Under the pieces are notes generated by a model. That model saw nothing but the letters and a program-made list of their open reading frames with translations, was not told the origin of the DNA and ran no database searches. From the NCBI RefSeq assembly GCF_900005765.1, contig NC_041686.1, forward strand, positions 248,001-312,000: 64,000 bases of DNA, read 5' to 3'. Source of the DNA: Plasmodium relictum (taxonomy: Eukaryota > Apicomplexa > Aconoidasida > Haemosporida > Plasmodiidae). Made by a program: the position numbers and the translations under genes. This document shows positions 22,565-34,000 of this stretch, piece by piece. Numbering within the stretch: the stretch's first letter is position 1; each line of letters opens with the position of its first letter.

Positions 22565-24091
22565 TTAGCATGATGTGGAGCAATTACTAATATTTATATG
22601 AGCTCTATTTGAATAGAATTTATTATATTCTAAATTATCTTGAGAAAGTGGATATTTCTCAATTGTTGATTTATCATTTATAGATAATTTTTCTTTTATC
22701 TTTTTTCTTTTTATTTGTTCTTCAAACAGATATTCGAATGAATCTTTTTTCATAGAATATGGTATACCAATTGACTTATTCCAGGAATTGGAAACATATA
22801 ATATAAGATTTTCATAATCTAATAATTCTTTTAAGGGATAAATTCTTTTATATCCACCTAAATTTTTGTTTTCATACTGAAATCTACTTATAGTCAATTT
22901 TTCTTTTAGTTCTTTTTTATTTTTTACTAACAAATCATTATATTTTTTTCTAAATTTTTGTAAGTTTAAATATTCTTGAATATGAATTAATCTATATTTT
23001 GAGCGCATATGTAAAATATTCAAGGTGTCTCTTATAACTGCATATTTTACCTTCTCATCGACCAAAGAGCATGCTCTAAAAGAAGGGGAATGATTTACTT
23101 CAAGTAACCAAGGCTTTAATTTATGATCCAATAAAATATCAAATCCTAATATTTCAAAGCACATACTATTTGAATAATCACTTATGTGTGCTGAATTATA
23201 ATAATGTTTTAATTCAGGTTGTATTGAGCAAATTGTTTTAACAATCATATGTTCAATTTTTGTCATTATAGAATCCATGGGTAATCCTTGTTCTTTTAAT
23301 TTTTGTAAAACGGCTTTCCAACTTCTCTTATGCCCCATGGTAGCGTCATCAGGATTTAACGAATTTTCAAATTTATCCGATTTTTTGTTGATTGCAAAAT
23401 TAGTTAAATGCATATTTACTTGTTTCAGGTTCTTTGATTTTGGTAATTTATACTTTTCAATTGAAAATCTCACTAAACCATCTTCATGTAAAAATATTCT
23501 TAGTGGATCACACCCTGTTACTAAAACATATAATCTGATATCAAACTTCAATCCATTAATTAGTAGTGGTTTATGTATATATTTTTGAATTATACAACTT
23601 TCATATTTATTTATGTTGTCTAATTTTTTTGTTAAATAAATACCTTTTCCTTGGCAAGAGTTCTTTAATTTAACTATATATGTTTTTGAGCTAGTGTTCT
23701 GCTTATAATAATTCTTAAAATCGGAGATTTCGTTGGGTAAAATCCATGTAAGAGGAAAAAAATTATAGCTTTGAGGAAAATTCTTTTTCATTTTTTTTAA
23801 ATTTTTAGACAGTTCATCTTTTCTTGTTATACCTCTCATTCCAATAAAATGATTAATTTTTTGAAACTTTTTTAACTTTCGGAACCTTTCTTCGGATATA
23901 GACGTGTCTACCCATATAACATCCCAATCATTAGAATCTGGATGAGATTCTACCCAATATTTTGAATCTTGAACAACTCTTCTAATAATATCATATCTTG
24001 TATTAGATAATTGAATTTTATAAAGATATTTATTTTTTTTTAAAATAGCATCATATTTATTTTTATCATGGTGTATTAGACTTTCATCCAT
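22565..24091 (-). CDS. Tubulin-tyrosine-ligase-like (TTLL) enzyme, probable polyglutamylase
   Basis: Single exon, 508 residues. Early residues show NDWDVIWVDTSISEERFRKLKKFQKINHFIGMRGITRKDELSKNL in a TTLL-typical order (residues about 55-105), then PLTWILPNE. The ATP-grasp core follows: YIVKLKNSCQGKGIYL near 150 (ATP-binding Lys and Gly loop), FDIRLYVLVTGCDPLRIFLHEDGLVRF near 190-215, NMHLTNFAIN near 230, and MCFEILGFDILLDHKLKPWLLEVNHSPSF near 310-337 with the metal-binding Glu and Asn. The enzyme adds glutamate (or Tyr/Gly) to tubulin or another substrate. The LTNFAIN/EVNHSPSF pattern resembles the TTLL6/TTLL9/TTLL13 polyglutamylase group more than true tyrosine ligase, so side-chain glutamylation is my inference. 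The C-terminal 150 residues are basic and helical, a likely microtubule-binding extension. Confidence 0.9.
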   Translation of the reverse strand: MDESLIHHDKNKYDAILKKNKYLYKIQLSNTRYDIIRRVVQDSKYWVESHPDSNDWDVIWVDTSISEERFRKLKKFQKINHFIGMRGITRKDELSKNLKKMKKNFPQSYNFFPLTWILPNEISDFKNYYKQNTSSKTYIVKLKNSCQGKGIYLTKKLDNINKYESCIIQKYIHKPLLINGLKFDIRLYVLVTGCDPLRIFLHEDGLVRFSIEKYKLPKSKNLKQVNMHLTNFAINKKSDKFENSLNPDDATMGHKRSWKAVLQKLKEQGLPMDSIMTKIEHMIVKTICSIQPELKHYYNSAHISDYSNSMCFEILGFDILLDHKLKPWLLEVNHSPSFRACSLVDEKVKYAVIRDTLNILHMRSKYRLIHIQEYLNLQKFRKKYNDLLVKNKKELKEKLTISRFQYENKNLGGYKRIYPLKELLDYENLILYVSNSWNKSIGIPYSMKKDSFEYLFEEQIKRKKIKEKLSINDKSTIEKYPLSQDNLEYNKFYSNRAHINISNCSTSC

Positions 24092-24551
24092 TATGTTATT
24101 TATGATATTCTGTTTAACTTTATTATAAATAATATTTTTATTTTATTTTTGTTAATTTTTTTTTTTTTTTGTTTAAATATATTTATATAAATTAATTGTC
24201 CTCTTTTTAAAAACCAAGAAAATAAAAAGTTCTTTTAATTAAATATATCTCTTTTATATTATTAAAAAGCTCTCTATTAATTATTATATCATCTCGATTC
24301 AAAATTTTTAATGATTATTACTTTTTTTCTTTTTTTCTTCTTCATCTACAAAATGAACTCTATAGTGAATAATATATATTTCTAATATTTTAAGTTGTGC
24401 ATTAGTATGTTAAGATTGTTATGATTTTTTAATGAACACATTTTTTATTATACTATTTTTTGATCTTTTAAATTCATATATACACAACGAATTAATTTTC
24501 CTGAAACCTTTGATAAATTTTTTTTTGTCAATTTATTTAGAAAAACGTTTG

Positions 24552-24589
<38 letters not shown>

Positions 24590-26363
24590 AACAATAAAAG
24601 AAAAAAAAATTTTAAACAAACAAAAAAAAAAAAAAATTAAATATTAAAGAAGACTTTATTTTGAAACAATTTCAGGGAATTATAAATATATAAAGTATTT
24701 AAAAATAATTTAATATGATTATTAACAATGTATTTTTTTTAATGAAAAATTGACATCAATTTTTATACAAATAAATTTGTTTATTTTTATTTGTAAAGTT
24801 ACACATTAACAAGATAACGTTATGATCCTTAATATGAATTATTAGAAAAACGAACTTTTTAATTGTCTATAAAATAACAAATTAAAGTAAAAAAATATGG
24901 TATGTTTTTTTATTTAAGAATACATATTTACATACCACATAAATGGATGCATAGATATTTATATAATAAAGAAAAAACTAAAAAAAAAAGTTTTACTTAA
25001 CTAATAAAAAAACTATAAGACATTGTTTTTTTTAAATATTACATATTTTTTAAACTATATATAATAAATTATGTATAAAATGACTTTTCATTTTTATTTT
25101 TTTTAAATTTTCGAGTTCAGTATTTCTTTAATGAATCTTTTAAATCTTTTTTAATAATTTACAAAAAAAAAAAAAAAAAAAAAAATAGTTACAATATGCA
25201 CGTAATTACCAATTATTGATAAAAAAAGGAGAAAATAGTGTAATTGTGTATATTAATTTGTATCCAATAGAATAATCCTATATAATTTATAGAAGATTTT
25301 CATATTTTTTAAATAGTTCAAACTTTCTATTGTTTTTTTTTTCTTTTTTCTTTAATGCTATAATAATAATATGATTTCATTATCTTCTGAAATATCATTT
25401 ATAATCTGTGTGTGCATATATTTTTAAGGATGAAAAAAAAAAAAATTATCAACTCAAATTTAGGATTTATATTTTTTACCCAAAAATTTTTTTATTACTA
25501 TTTAAGTGCTTAATTCATAATATTAATTCAAATTCTATGATAAAATACTAGAAGAATTTTTAATTATTTAAAAAAAAATTTGTAAAATAATATTTTACAT
25601 TAAATATTTTTTTGTATTACAAAATATATATCCTTTTATAGTAGTCATTGAATATATTTTCTATATATTTTTTTTTTTTTATGCACACATGTGCATAAAT
25701 ATAAAATAAAAAAAATAAATCTATAAACCTTTTTCTAATGTAAAAAAAAAAAACAATACTAACAAAAAATATATAAATTTTTGAATAATATTCTATATAT
25801 TATTTCTATCATGTTTCTGATTCTTCTTTAATTGTATTGGTTGTATCTACATAAGAAAAAAAAATACTTTAAAAAATTAAACGAAAACAGATACCCCTTA
25901 TTGTAAAAATAAATGAAAAGCTACAAGCGTATATATTTATACTTAAAAAATGAATAAAATTTTGTATATCTACAAAATATATAAATTATTATTTTTCAAA
26001 AAAATAATTAAGAAAAAGTTTTAGTTATTTCAATTTACTCATTTAATTTTATGGTAATAAAAATAAGCCCATTTAAAAACGATATAATTATATTCTTATT
26101 TAAAAGGATAATTATTAACTATTATTAAAATATATATGTGTATATAAACACAAAAATTTCAAATTTATAATACAACAAAAAATGAAAACACATTCTCTTT
26201 ATAATAGAATTTGTAAAATTAATATAAAAATAAAAATAATGATACAATAAAATATAAGAAACATATAATGGAGCACTATATATATGAAATTTTTATTAAA
26301 ACAAATAATACAACAAAAAAAAAAAGATTTTCATAAAAATATTTACTAAAAATTTGTATTAAT
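24092..26363. other. Long intergenic region upstream of TTLL
   Basis: 2.27 kb between the TTLL start and the 3' end of the next leftward gene. It contains long poly(A) tracts (24558-24582, 25160-25185), a low-complexity frame at 24432-24647 that I do not accept as a gene, and five GTGCA/TGCAC pentamers, two of them paired at 25682-25695. A short reverse-strand stretch near 25810-25845 looks like a terminal exon (acceptor TTATGTAG, then a few codons and a stop) but has no partner. Confidence 0.55.
25681..25696. promoter_or_regulatory. Inverted pair of GTGCA (ApiAP2-type) motifs
   Basis: ATGCACA and TGTGCAT face each other with two bases between, in sequence that is otherwise nearly pure A/T. 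GTGCA is the core reported for some ApiAP2 factors (AP2-I and SIP2 type sites). It lies about 1.6 kb upstream of the TTLL start. Regulatory function is inferred from motif match and symmetry only. Confidence 0.35.
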
Positions 26364-29300
26364 TTATTCTCCAGGACAGTCTACTCTTGCATGTTTTAAA
26401 GAATCAAAACTTACTACATTAGAAATATATTCTTCCCATAAATTTATTGAACTGCAAAAAAATGAAAAAAAAAATGAAAGGAATTAAAATTAATAATATA
26501 AAATAAAGAAAAAGATTTATTATTTTTATACAACATATAAAATCATCAAGTTAAAATAAATTAAGTAAAACGCAAATATATAATATTTCAGTTTTGTTCA
26601 CAATGGTTATACAAAAAAATAATATAAAATAATAAAAAAAAAAGGAGGAATTTAATGCAAAGGTGTTCATTTTATACAAAATGAAAATTATATAAACTCT
26701 ATTAATTATTTAAAACTCTTATTTTATTTTATTTTTTAAATATATTTACGGGTAATCATAAGTATAGTATTGATCTAAAATTTGAAATATTAGGTCCTCA
26801 CACATTGTTAAATAATAATTAGATTTTTTAATCTTTGATGAACAAAGAGATATGTATTTTTTTAATGAAAAAGCTATTGAATAAATTATTGAAAAAACGT
26901 TCAAATCATAATCTGTAAAAATATTATAAAAACAAAAATCAAAAATTTTTTTCAGATTTAAAATATTTTTAAATTTGTATTTTAAGACTAAAATAGTGTT
27001 TAACGAAATAAAATGTTGAATAAAATTTAAAATATATTTTCTAATACTATAGAAAAAATCTGTGTGTGCTTTTTTTAAGATATAATAGCATAATTTTCTA
27101 ATATATTTATAATTTATTGAAATTATATTGTATTTATTTTTTAAATATTTGAATTGTTTTTTTTTTTGTTCTTTAACTTTATATTTTTTAATTATTATGT
27201 TTTTATGACGAATCTGATTTTTTACAATGTTTAATTTAATTATATTAGTTAATACATTTAAACATGTAATAAAAATATGTAATGAACTATTTAAATAGTA
27301 TTCTTCATATGGTTTTTCAAATTTTTTTGTAATAATAATATGGCCCTCCGTTTCCTTATTTTCTACATTATTGATTTCTTTTAAAGTGCTATTAGTACTT
27401 TTTTTCTTTTTATGATAACTTTTATGTTTTATTAAATCACTATTATAAAAGATAGCATTCTCTTTTTTAATACTATGTAATGATTTCTTAGTACACAAAA
27501 ATATTAAAAGAATAATATCATATAATAATTTTTTATTTTTTTTACTTTGTTTATTTTTATAAATGTTTAAGTATAAATGATATAAAACATTGAGAGATAA
27601 GGAAAAGCAGTTATTTGAACTTTTTGCAGATAAAAAAAATTTATACTTTAACAGTTGAACTTTACATATATTTATAATACGTTTTTTATCTTTACTTTTC
27701 CTTAAAATATTATTATTTTTTTCATCAAATAAGGTAAATGTTTTTAAAAAGTCTAAACAAAAAGTAAAATATGCAGAAATTTTTGGTAATATGTATCTTG
27801 ATTTTATGGATATCCATTTAGCATTTTTATTGTGAATCAATAACTCATTTTGATAAATACAAATATCAATTTTTTTATTATGTAGTTCATATTTTATTTT
27901 TTTTTTTATTCTACTAAAAAAACTCTTAAAAAAAAATATCTGAATGAATTGTTCACACTTCATATTTTTATAATAAAAGTGAGATATTCTTAATAAAAGT
28001 TTTTTAAAAAAATAGAAATTTGATGAATCAAAAAAGGTCCATTTTTGTTTGTTTGGCATTAGAAAACTAATAATATCAAAATACAAATCCTCTAAGAGTA
28101 TAAATAAAAAATTGATATTTCTTAATTTACTTTTAATTTTAATATTTTCAATCATTTTTTTTATTTTTTTTTCTTCAAATATTAATATTTTACTTCTATT
28201 ATAATTTTTTTCATTTTCAATATATAGAGATTCTATAATTGCATTCATTTCTTCGTTTATTAATATTCCTTCTATTTTTTCTATATTTTCAAACATATAT
28301 ATCGCTTGAATAAATAAATTTTTTATTAAAAAGAAAAATTCTTTTGAAAATATAAAAGATAATTTTTTATTTATTTTTTTTATTGAATTCAAAGTATTTA
28401 TGAAAAAAAAAATAAAGCACATATACCATTTAACGTCATGAAGAAAAACGAAGAAACAATCAAAAGTTTTTAACATATTTTCTATTTCATTTATATTATT
28501 TTTGATTATTGTATCCTTATTCAATCTATTTCTATAATTATAAAATAATTTTTCTTTTTTTATTTTAATTTGTTCATTTATATAATTTTTTATCAAAAAA
28601 TCTATACCTAAATTTTTAAAAAAATTGTCATAATTAAGCTCTCTTATATTTGTATCTAATTTTTTTTTCGTACTAACATCATAAATATAATTTAAATGCA
28701 ATGAAATTAAATTCATTATTCTAATAAATTCATTTTCTAAACTTAACCTTTTATCTTCCTTTATATTATGTGCATCATTTTCTTTTGATACTACTTCTTT
28801 ATTATGAAGTTGAAAGTTTAGAAATTTTAAAGTTAATAAAGCCTCTTTGGTAAACATACATATATCGGAATTTTCTATATTAAGTAAGTATAAAAAGGAA
28901 TTAAAAGATTTTATTAACTTCAAAAATAAACGTTTTTGATGTTCATTTTTGCATTTGCTAATTAAAAGAATAACAAATATGATAAATCTTTCTGAACTTT
29001 TTTTATCATTTTTCACATAAAATTTATAAACAATTAGAAAATCGAAAGCAATTAATTCTTGATTGTATAATTTGCATAAACTTAAAATTATATTTATACA
29101 TTCATATATAATATAAATAGTTAAATCATATTTTATTAATAAATTAATAATTGTTTTATATATTTGTAAAATTAAATTATCACTTATAATATTTGATATG
29201 GGAGTAAATTTTTTATCAATAGATACGATTTTACTTTCTATATTGTCTTTATAATTAATAATTTTAATTTTTTTATATATTATTTTTTCGTTGTCTTTAT

Positions 29301-30045
29301 ATTTAATTAAACTGTTTATATTTTTATGATTTATTTCGGGGAATACTTTATTTAATTTATGATTTCTAATTAAAGAATTAAAGTAAAAATATTTTTCTAT
29401 TTCTGAATTATTACCATCAATATTTTTATTTGTTTCATTTTCCCCATAAGTATTACTATTTTTAATAAAATTTCCTTTTCCATTAACATACCCTTGTATA
29501 GATATGTTATTCAAAATTTTTTTAAAAGAAAATGCAGCTAAATTATCATCATTTGAAATATACTTTTTAAAGGTATTTGATATTATAAAAAGACTGATGT
29601 AATTTAATTTTGCAAATATTTGGATGTTATTATCTTCTGCCCATTCATTTTGATTAACTAAATCAAGGAAAATTTTAAATGCTGTAAATTCAATAAAATT
29701 TATATTATCAAAAAATCCATTTAATAATAAAAATAAAGTGTTCAAACATATGAAATAAATATTTTGATATTTAAATATTTTATGATTATTTTTTATGATA
29801 TCTAAACAAATACAAATTAAATGATTTGTTTCATATTTAGGAGAATATTTTATTTCTTCATATATAGAGTCAATTAAAAAATCTCTATATGAGCTTGCTA
29901 AAAAATCACTTATATCATCTAAATCATCATGTGATGTGTATTTATCCAATAAATTAATTAAATTTTTAATGTTTTCACATTTTTTTATATTTTCATTACA
30001 CACATTTTCAACTAATGAATTTATATTTCTTTTATTATACTTCAT
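26364..30045 (-). CDS. Large helical protein of unknown function
   Basis: Two exons on the reverse strand: 26750..30045 and 26364..26451, phase 2 (CC|GTAAAT donor, TTTGCAG|TTC acceptor), giving 1127 residues. I do not recognise the family. The protein is almost entirely Leu/Ile/Phe/Lys/Asn-rich, with regularly spaced hydrophobic positions that suggest an alpha-solenoid (HEAT/ARM-like) fold. There is no signal peptide, no obvious membrane helix and no catalytic motif. Short disordered Lys/Asn-rich inserts interrupt it near residues 195-225 and 870-915. The small second exon adds SINLWEEYISNVVSFDSLK then HARVDCPGE, which is less A/T-biased and looks conserved; without splicing the first exon would end right at the donor (YDYP, stop). 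The ordered C-terminus is the best handle for remote-homology searches. Large scaffold, chaperone or tRNA-modification partners are possible but unproven. Confidence 0.8.
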
Positions 30046-31013
30046 GCTGGAACTTCAAAAGAAAAATATATATTTTATAAATGAAAAATATACACTATTA
30101 ACAAAAAAAAATTGAAATAAAAAAAAAAATACTGAAGTTCTGCTTTCATAATTTTAAAGAATTGTCAACAATGTTAATTTATTAAATATAGACTATTTAT
30201 AGTATTATATTTTAAAATAAAAAAAAAAAAAATTCAAAATATTTAGAGGATCAATTATTATATATTTTTTTTTAAAGATTAATTTACATAAATTTTAAAT
30301 TATTTTTTTTCTTTTTGTTCAAAATATCATAATTGTAAATAATTTCAATTAAAAAAAAAAAAAACTTAAAACCTTTCATAAAAAGAAATTAAAATAAATA
30401 TTCAAACTTTTTTTATACATTAACCTTATAAATTATTTATGAATAATAAAAAAAATTTTTTTTTCATAGTTCATTAACCTATAAATTAATTTATAATCCT
30501 CTTATATAATAAAACAAAATTGTAATATTTTACATATTTTGTGAATTTTTTCTTTTTTGATTTATTTAATGATTATATAAAATATTCATAATCACAAAAA
30601 GTTTAAAAATTCTTATTTTATTTCTAAATTTTAAGTTTACTATTTCATATAACTTTAAGATGTTATTTTAATAAGAACGAATTGTATTATATTTTGTGTT
30701 AAGAAAAAAATTAATTTCATAATTTCTTTTCTTATTATATAAACGTACACTGTAAAATTATGAATAAAATTAAATATATATTGAAGAATATTCAATAATA
30801 CAAAAAAAAAAAAAATATATATATATATAATAAAATGTGAATGATTAATTAACTAAAATTATACATTACATTTCTGAATAAATTTATATTATTCCCAATT
30901 AAAACAAAAATAATACAAAAAAAAAAAAAAAAAAAAAGAAAAAGGAAAAATTATGAAGCTAATTATGAAATATTATAAAAATATATATAGTGAAAAAAAA
31001 AGAAAATTCAATT
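30046..31013. other. Intergenic region between kinesin 3' end and helical-protein gene
   Basis: 968 bases: promoter/5' UTR of the leftward helical-protein gene and 3' UTR of the leftward kinesin gene. Multiple poly(A)/poly(T) tracts, no gene. Confidence 0.55.
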
Positions 31014-34000
31014 TTATTTTTCACAAAACAATTTAACTGATCCATCACTAGAAGCAGTTATAAAATTGTTTTCATAACAAGCAATCTTATTGATAGCATT
31101 CGATGAGTGCCTAAAAAAAAAAAAAAATTATGTATGTACATATATATATGCATCTACTATTAAAATATACTTATATATCATTGAATTAATTTAGTATAAT
31201 TTAAATAAAATATATATATTTTTTTTAAATTAAAAAATATATAATATATATATGTATATATATAAGCAGTATATCAAACCTAAAAGTTTTTCCTATTTTA
31301 TTTACTGTCAAATTTATTTGATTATTATAAAACTCTAAGTCTAGCAATGATTTTTCGTTGTCATTAATTGATAAATTGCAATTCCACATTTGTATAAATC
31401 CATCCCTATATATATAAGTAATACATAAATATTAAAATTATAATTATAAAAAAAAAAAAAAAGAATAAAAATAGATTAAGATTAAATACCTGTCTGTTGT
31501 TATGAGGTTATTATTTTTATATTTACATATACTTGTTATATCTACTAAGTGGGCATTTTTAATAATTTTCATAAATCTATTAAATTCATTTGTTTTATTG
31601 TCATTGGAATAAAGCCAAAAACGGAGATGAGAATCTCTACTTCCAGATACAATTAATGAATCATAATTAAACGCATCTTTATTTTCATTAGAATTCTCAA
31701 TAAAATTAAAGAAGTTTTTGTTTCTCATTAAATCATTTACATTAAAGTGAGAAAGAGAAGTACACCAATCATAAGAAGGAGGATAAAAAGATACCCATCC
31801 TTTTTTCCATATTTTCACAGTTTTATCTCTACTTGCTATTATTATATTTTTTAATATATTAGAATCTTTTATAACGTTTTTTATATTTTTTTTTATCGGA
31901 ATATGAGTTATATATTCAATTTTATTTGTTATTGGAACTTTTGCTAGCCACATAGTCTCATCATTTTTTCTAATATCAAAAACTTTTATAAAATTTTCAC
32001 TTCCACATGCACATATACAATACTCTGATTGAAATTTCTCAACTTCTTTTACTGCTTTGAATTTTTCTTTTATATTCTCATCAAAATCTATTTCATTGTT
32101 TATACTATAATTTTTTCTTTTTTCTTCATCCCTATTTGTTTTTAAATAATAGTTTTCATTATCATTACAACTTTCATTTATTACTGAGAAATTACTTTCA
32201 TGCACATTGTTTTCTATTTTACAATTCTCTTCTTTTTTATATAAATCATCATAATAATTTTTGAAAGAATTTTGGTTACTATCATCACTCTTGTTTTCTA
32301 TATTATTTGGATTTAACAAGTTTTGATTTCTTAACAATAGAGGGATATAATCTGATCTATTATTTAGCAAGGAAACCAATAAACTAGAATCATTTTTATC
32401 ACTGTAATAGTATTTTTGCATAAAATTAGGATTCATTCTAATATCAAATAAATGTACATAACTGTTAATGCCTGCGAAAAAACAATTATTTTGAAAAGAT
32501 ATAATTAAACTACTTATAAATGTACTTTTTTCGTTTTTTAAAACATTATTATGATCATAATTCCATATAACTTTGCTATCATCCCATAATTTTATGCTAT
32601 TTATTGAGCTACTTAAAAATTTTAATTTTTTACTATTCATTTCTTTAATACATAATCCACTCACTCCATATTTGTGACAATTCTTTATGCATGTCGTTTT
32701 AAAATTTCTTTGGACAATTAAATTATCACGTGCATTTATATCATTAGCATTATTAATTAATTTTCCTTCTAATTCATTATCTACAATATTTAAATTATTT
32801 GTTGATGCAGCTGTTGGTATATCATTTATTTTATTTTTGGAGACACTTATATTATCTTGATATATTCTTTCCTTTTTTTCCATATCATATTTATTTACTC
32901 CGGAAATTAAATTGTTTTCAAATACTTCATTATATTTAATATTTCCTTTTTCTTTAACTATTCCTGTATCTTCATCTAACTGTGTGGAATATGCTTTATT
33001 TATTATGTCATTTTTATTTATTAAATCAGAATTATTTCTATCTTTAATATTTCCTATAGCTATATTATTTATATTTTCTTTTTTTACTATATTTGCTTCA
33101 TTATCAATCGAATTTTTATTTTTTTCATTTTTTATTTCCTCTATTAGATTATTTTCCTTTTTTTTAATCTTTGTTTCTTCATCTGTTAGATTTTCTTTTT
33201 TCATAAAATTGACTTGATCTAAAAAATCATTTAAATTCTTATCTTTTTCTTTAGAAAGATTCTTATTATGTTCGTTGGATTTTTTGTTATCACAATTTTT
33301 TGCCTTTATATAACACATTTTTTGTTCTTTTTTTTTTATTCCATCAGAAATAGGGGTATTTAATTTAAGAATTATATTTAAATTTGTATTTTTTTCATTT
33401 TCATTCTTATTCATTTTTCTTGAAACAATACTAGAATCAAATTTATTTTCTTTCAAACATTCTTTGTACTCATCATATAAAACGTTTTTTTTTATTTTTG
33501 TTGTGTTTTTGCTATTATCATTTACAGAAATTGTTTGCCCCATAATTACTGAGTTTTCTGCTCTACTTTTTATATATGAAATATTGCATTCATCGTCCCC
33601 TAATCTATTATTTAAAACATAATCATCATTATTAATAATGTTTTTTATTAATATGTTATTCACTTCATGATTGTCATTTATGTTAATTTTATGAATATAG
33701 GAATTACTACTTAAATTATTAGAATCCGAACTATTGTTATTTACAACTTTTTTGTTACTGCGGTTATTTTCATTATTTGAAAAAATTAAGTCATCTTTAT
33801 TATTTTTTAAAAGATTAACATTATTGGTAGAAGTTAAAAAATCATTATACGAAGAATGTTGTTTATCATATATATTACTATAAGAATAAGTTCTATTTTC
33901 TCTTGGATTAATTCCATAAATTGCTTCTTCGGATTTATTGTACAAGTTGTTCCTTAATTCCAGTTCAATGAAATCTTTTTTTTTTTCATTTTTATTTTCT

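Noticed and set aside
24432-24647. 71-codon forward frame ending in a Lys run
   Set aside because: The second half is translated poly(A); no conserved features, and it lies in the TTLL upstream region.
25800-25856. Reverse-strand stretch resembling a terminal exon (acceptor, then TTNTIKEESET and stop)
   Set aside because: The upstream gene already ends in frame at 26364 and no in-phase donor links to it; too short to call.
24092-26363. Candidate centromere because of extreme A/T content
   Set aside because: Not more A/T-rich or repetitive than other gaps in the window, and it contains several G/C-bearing motifs; no evidence of a centromeric core.
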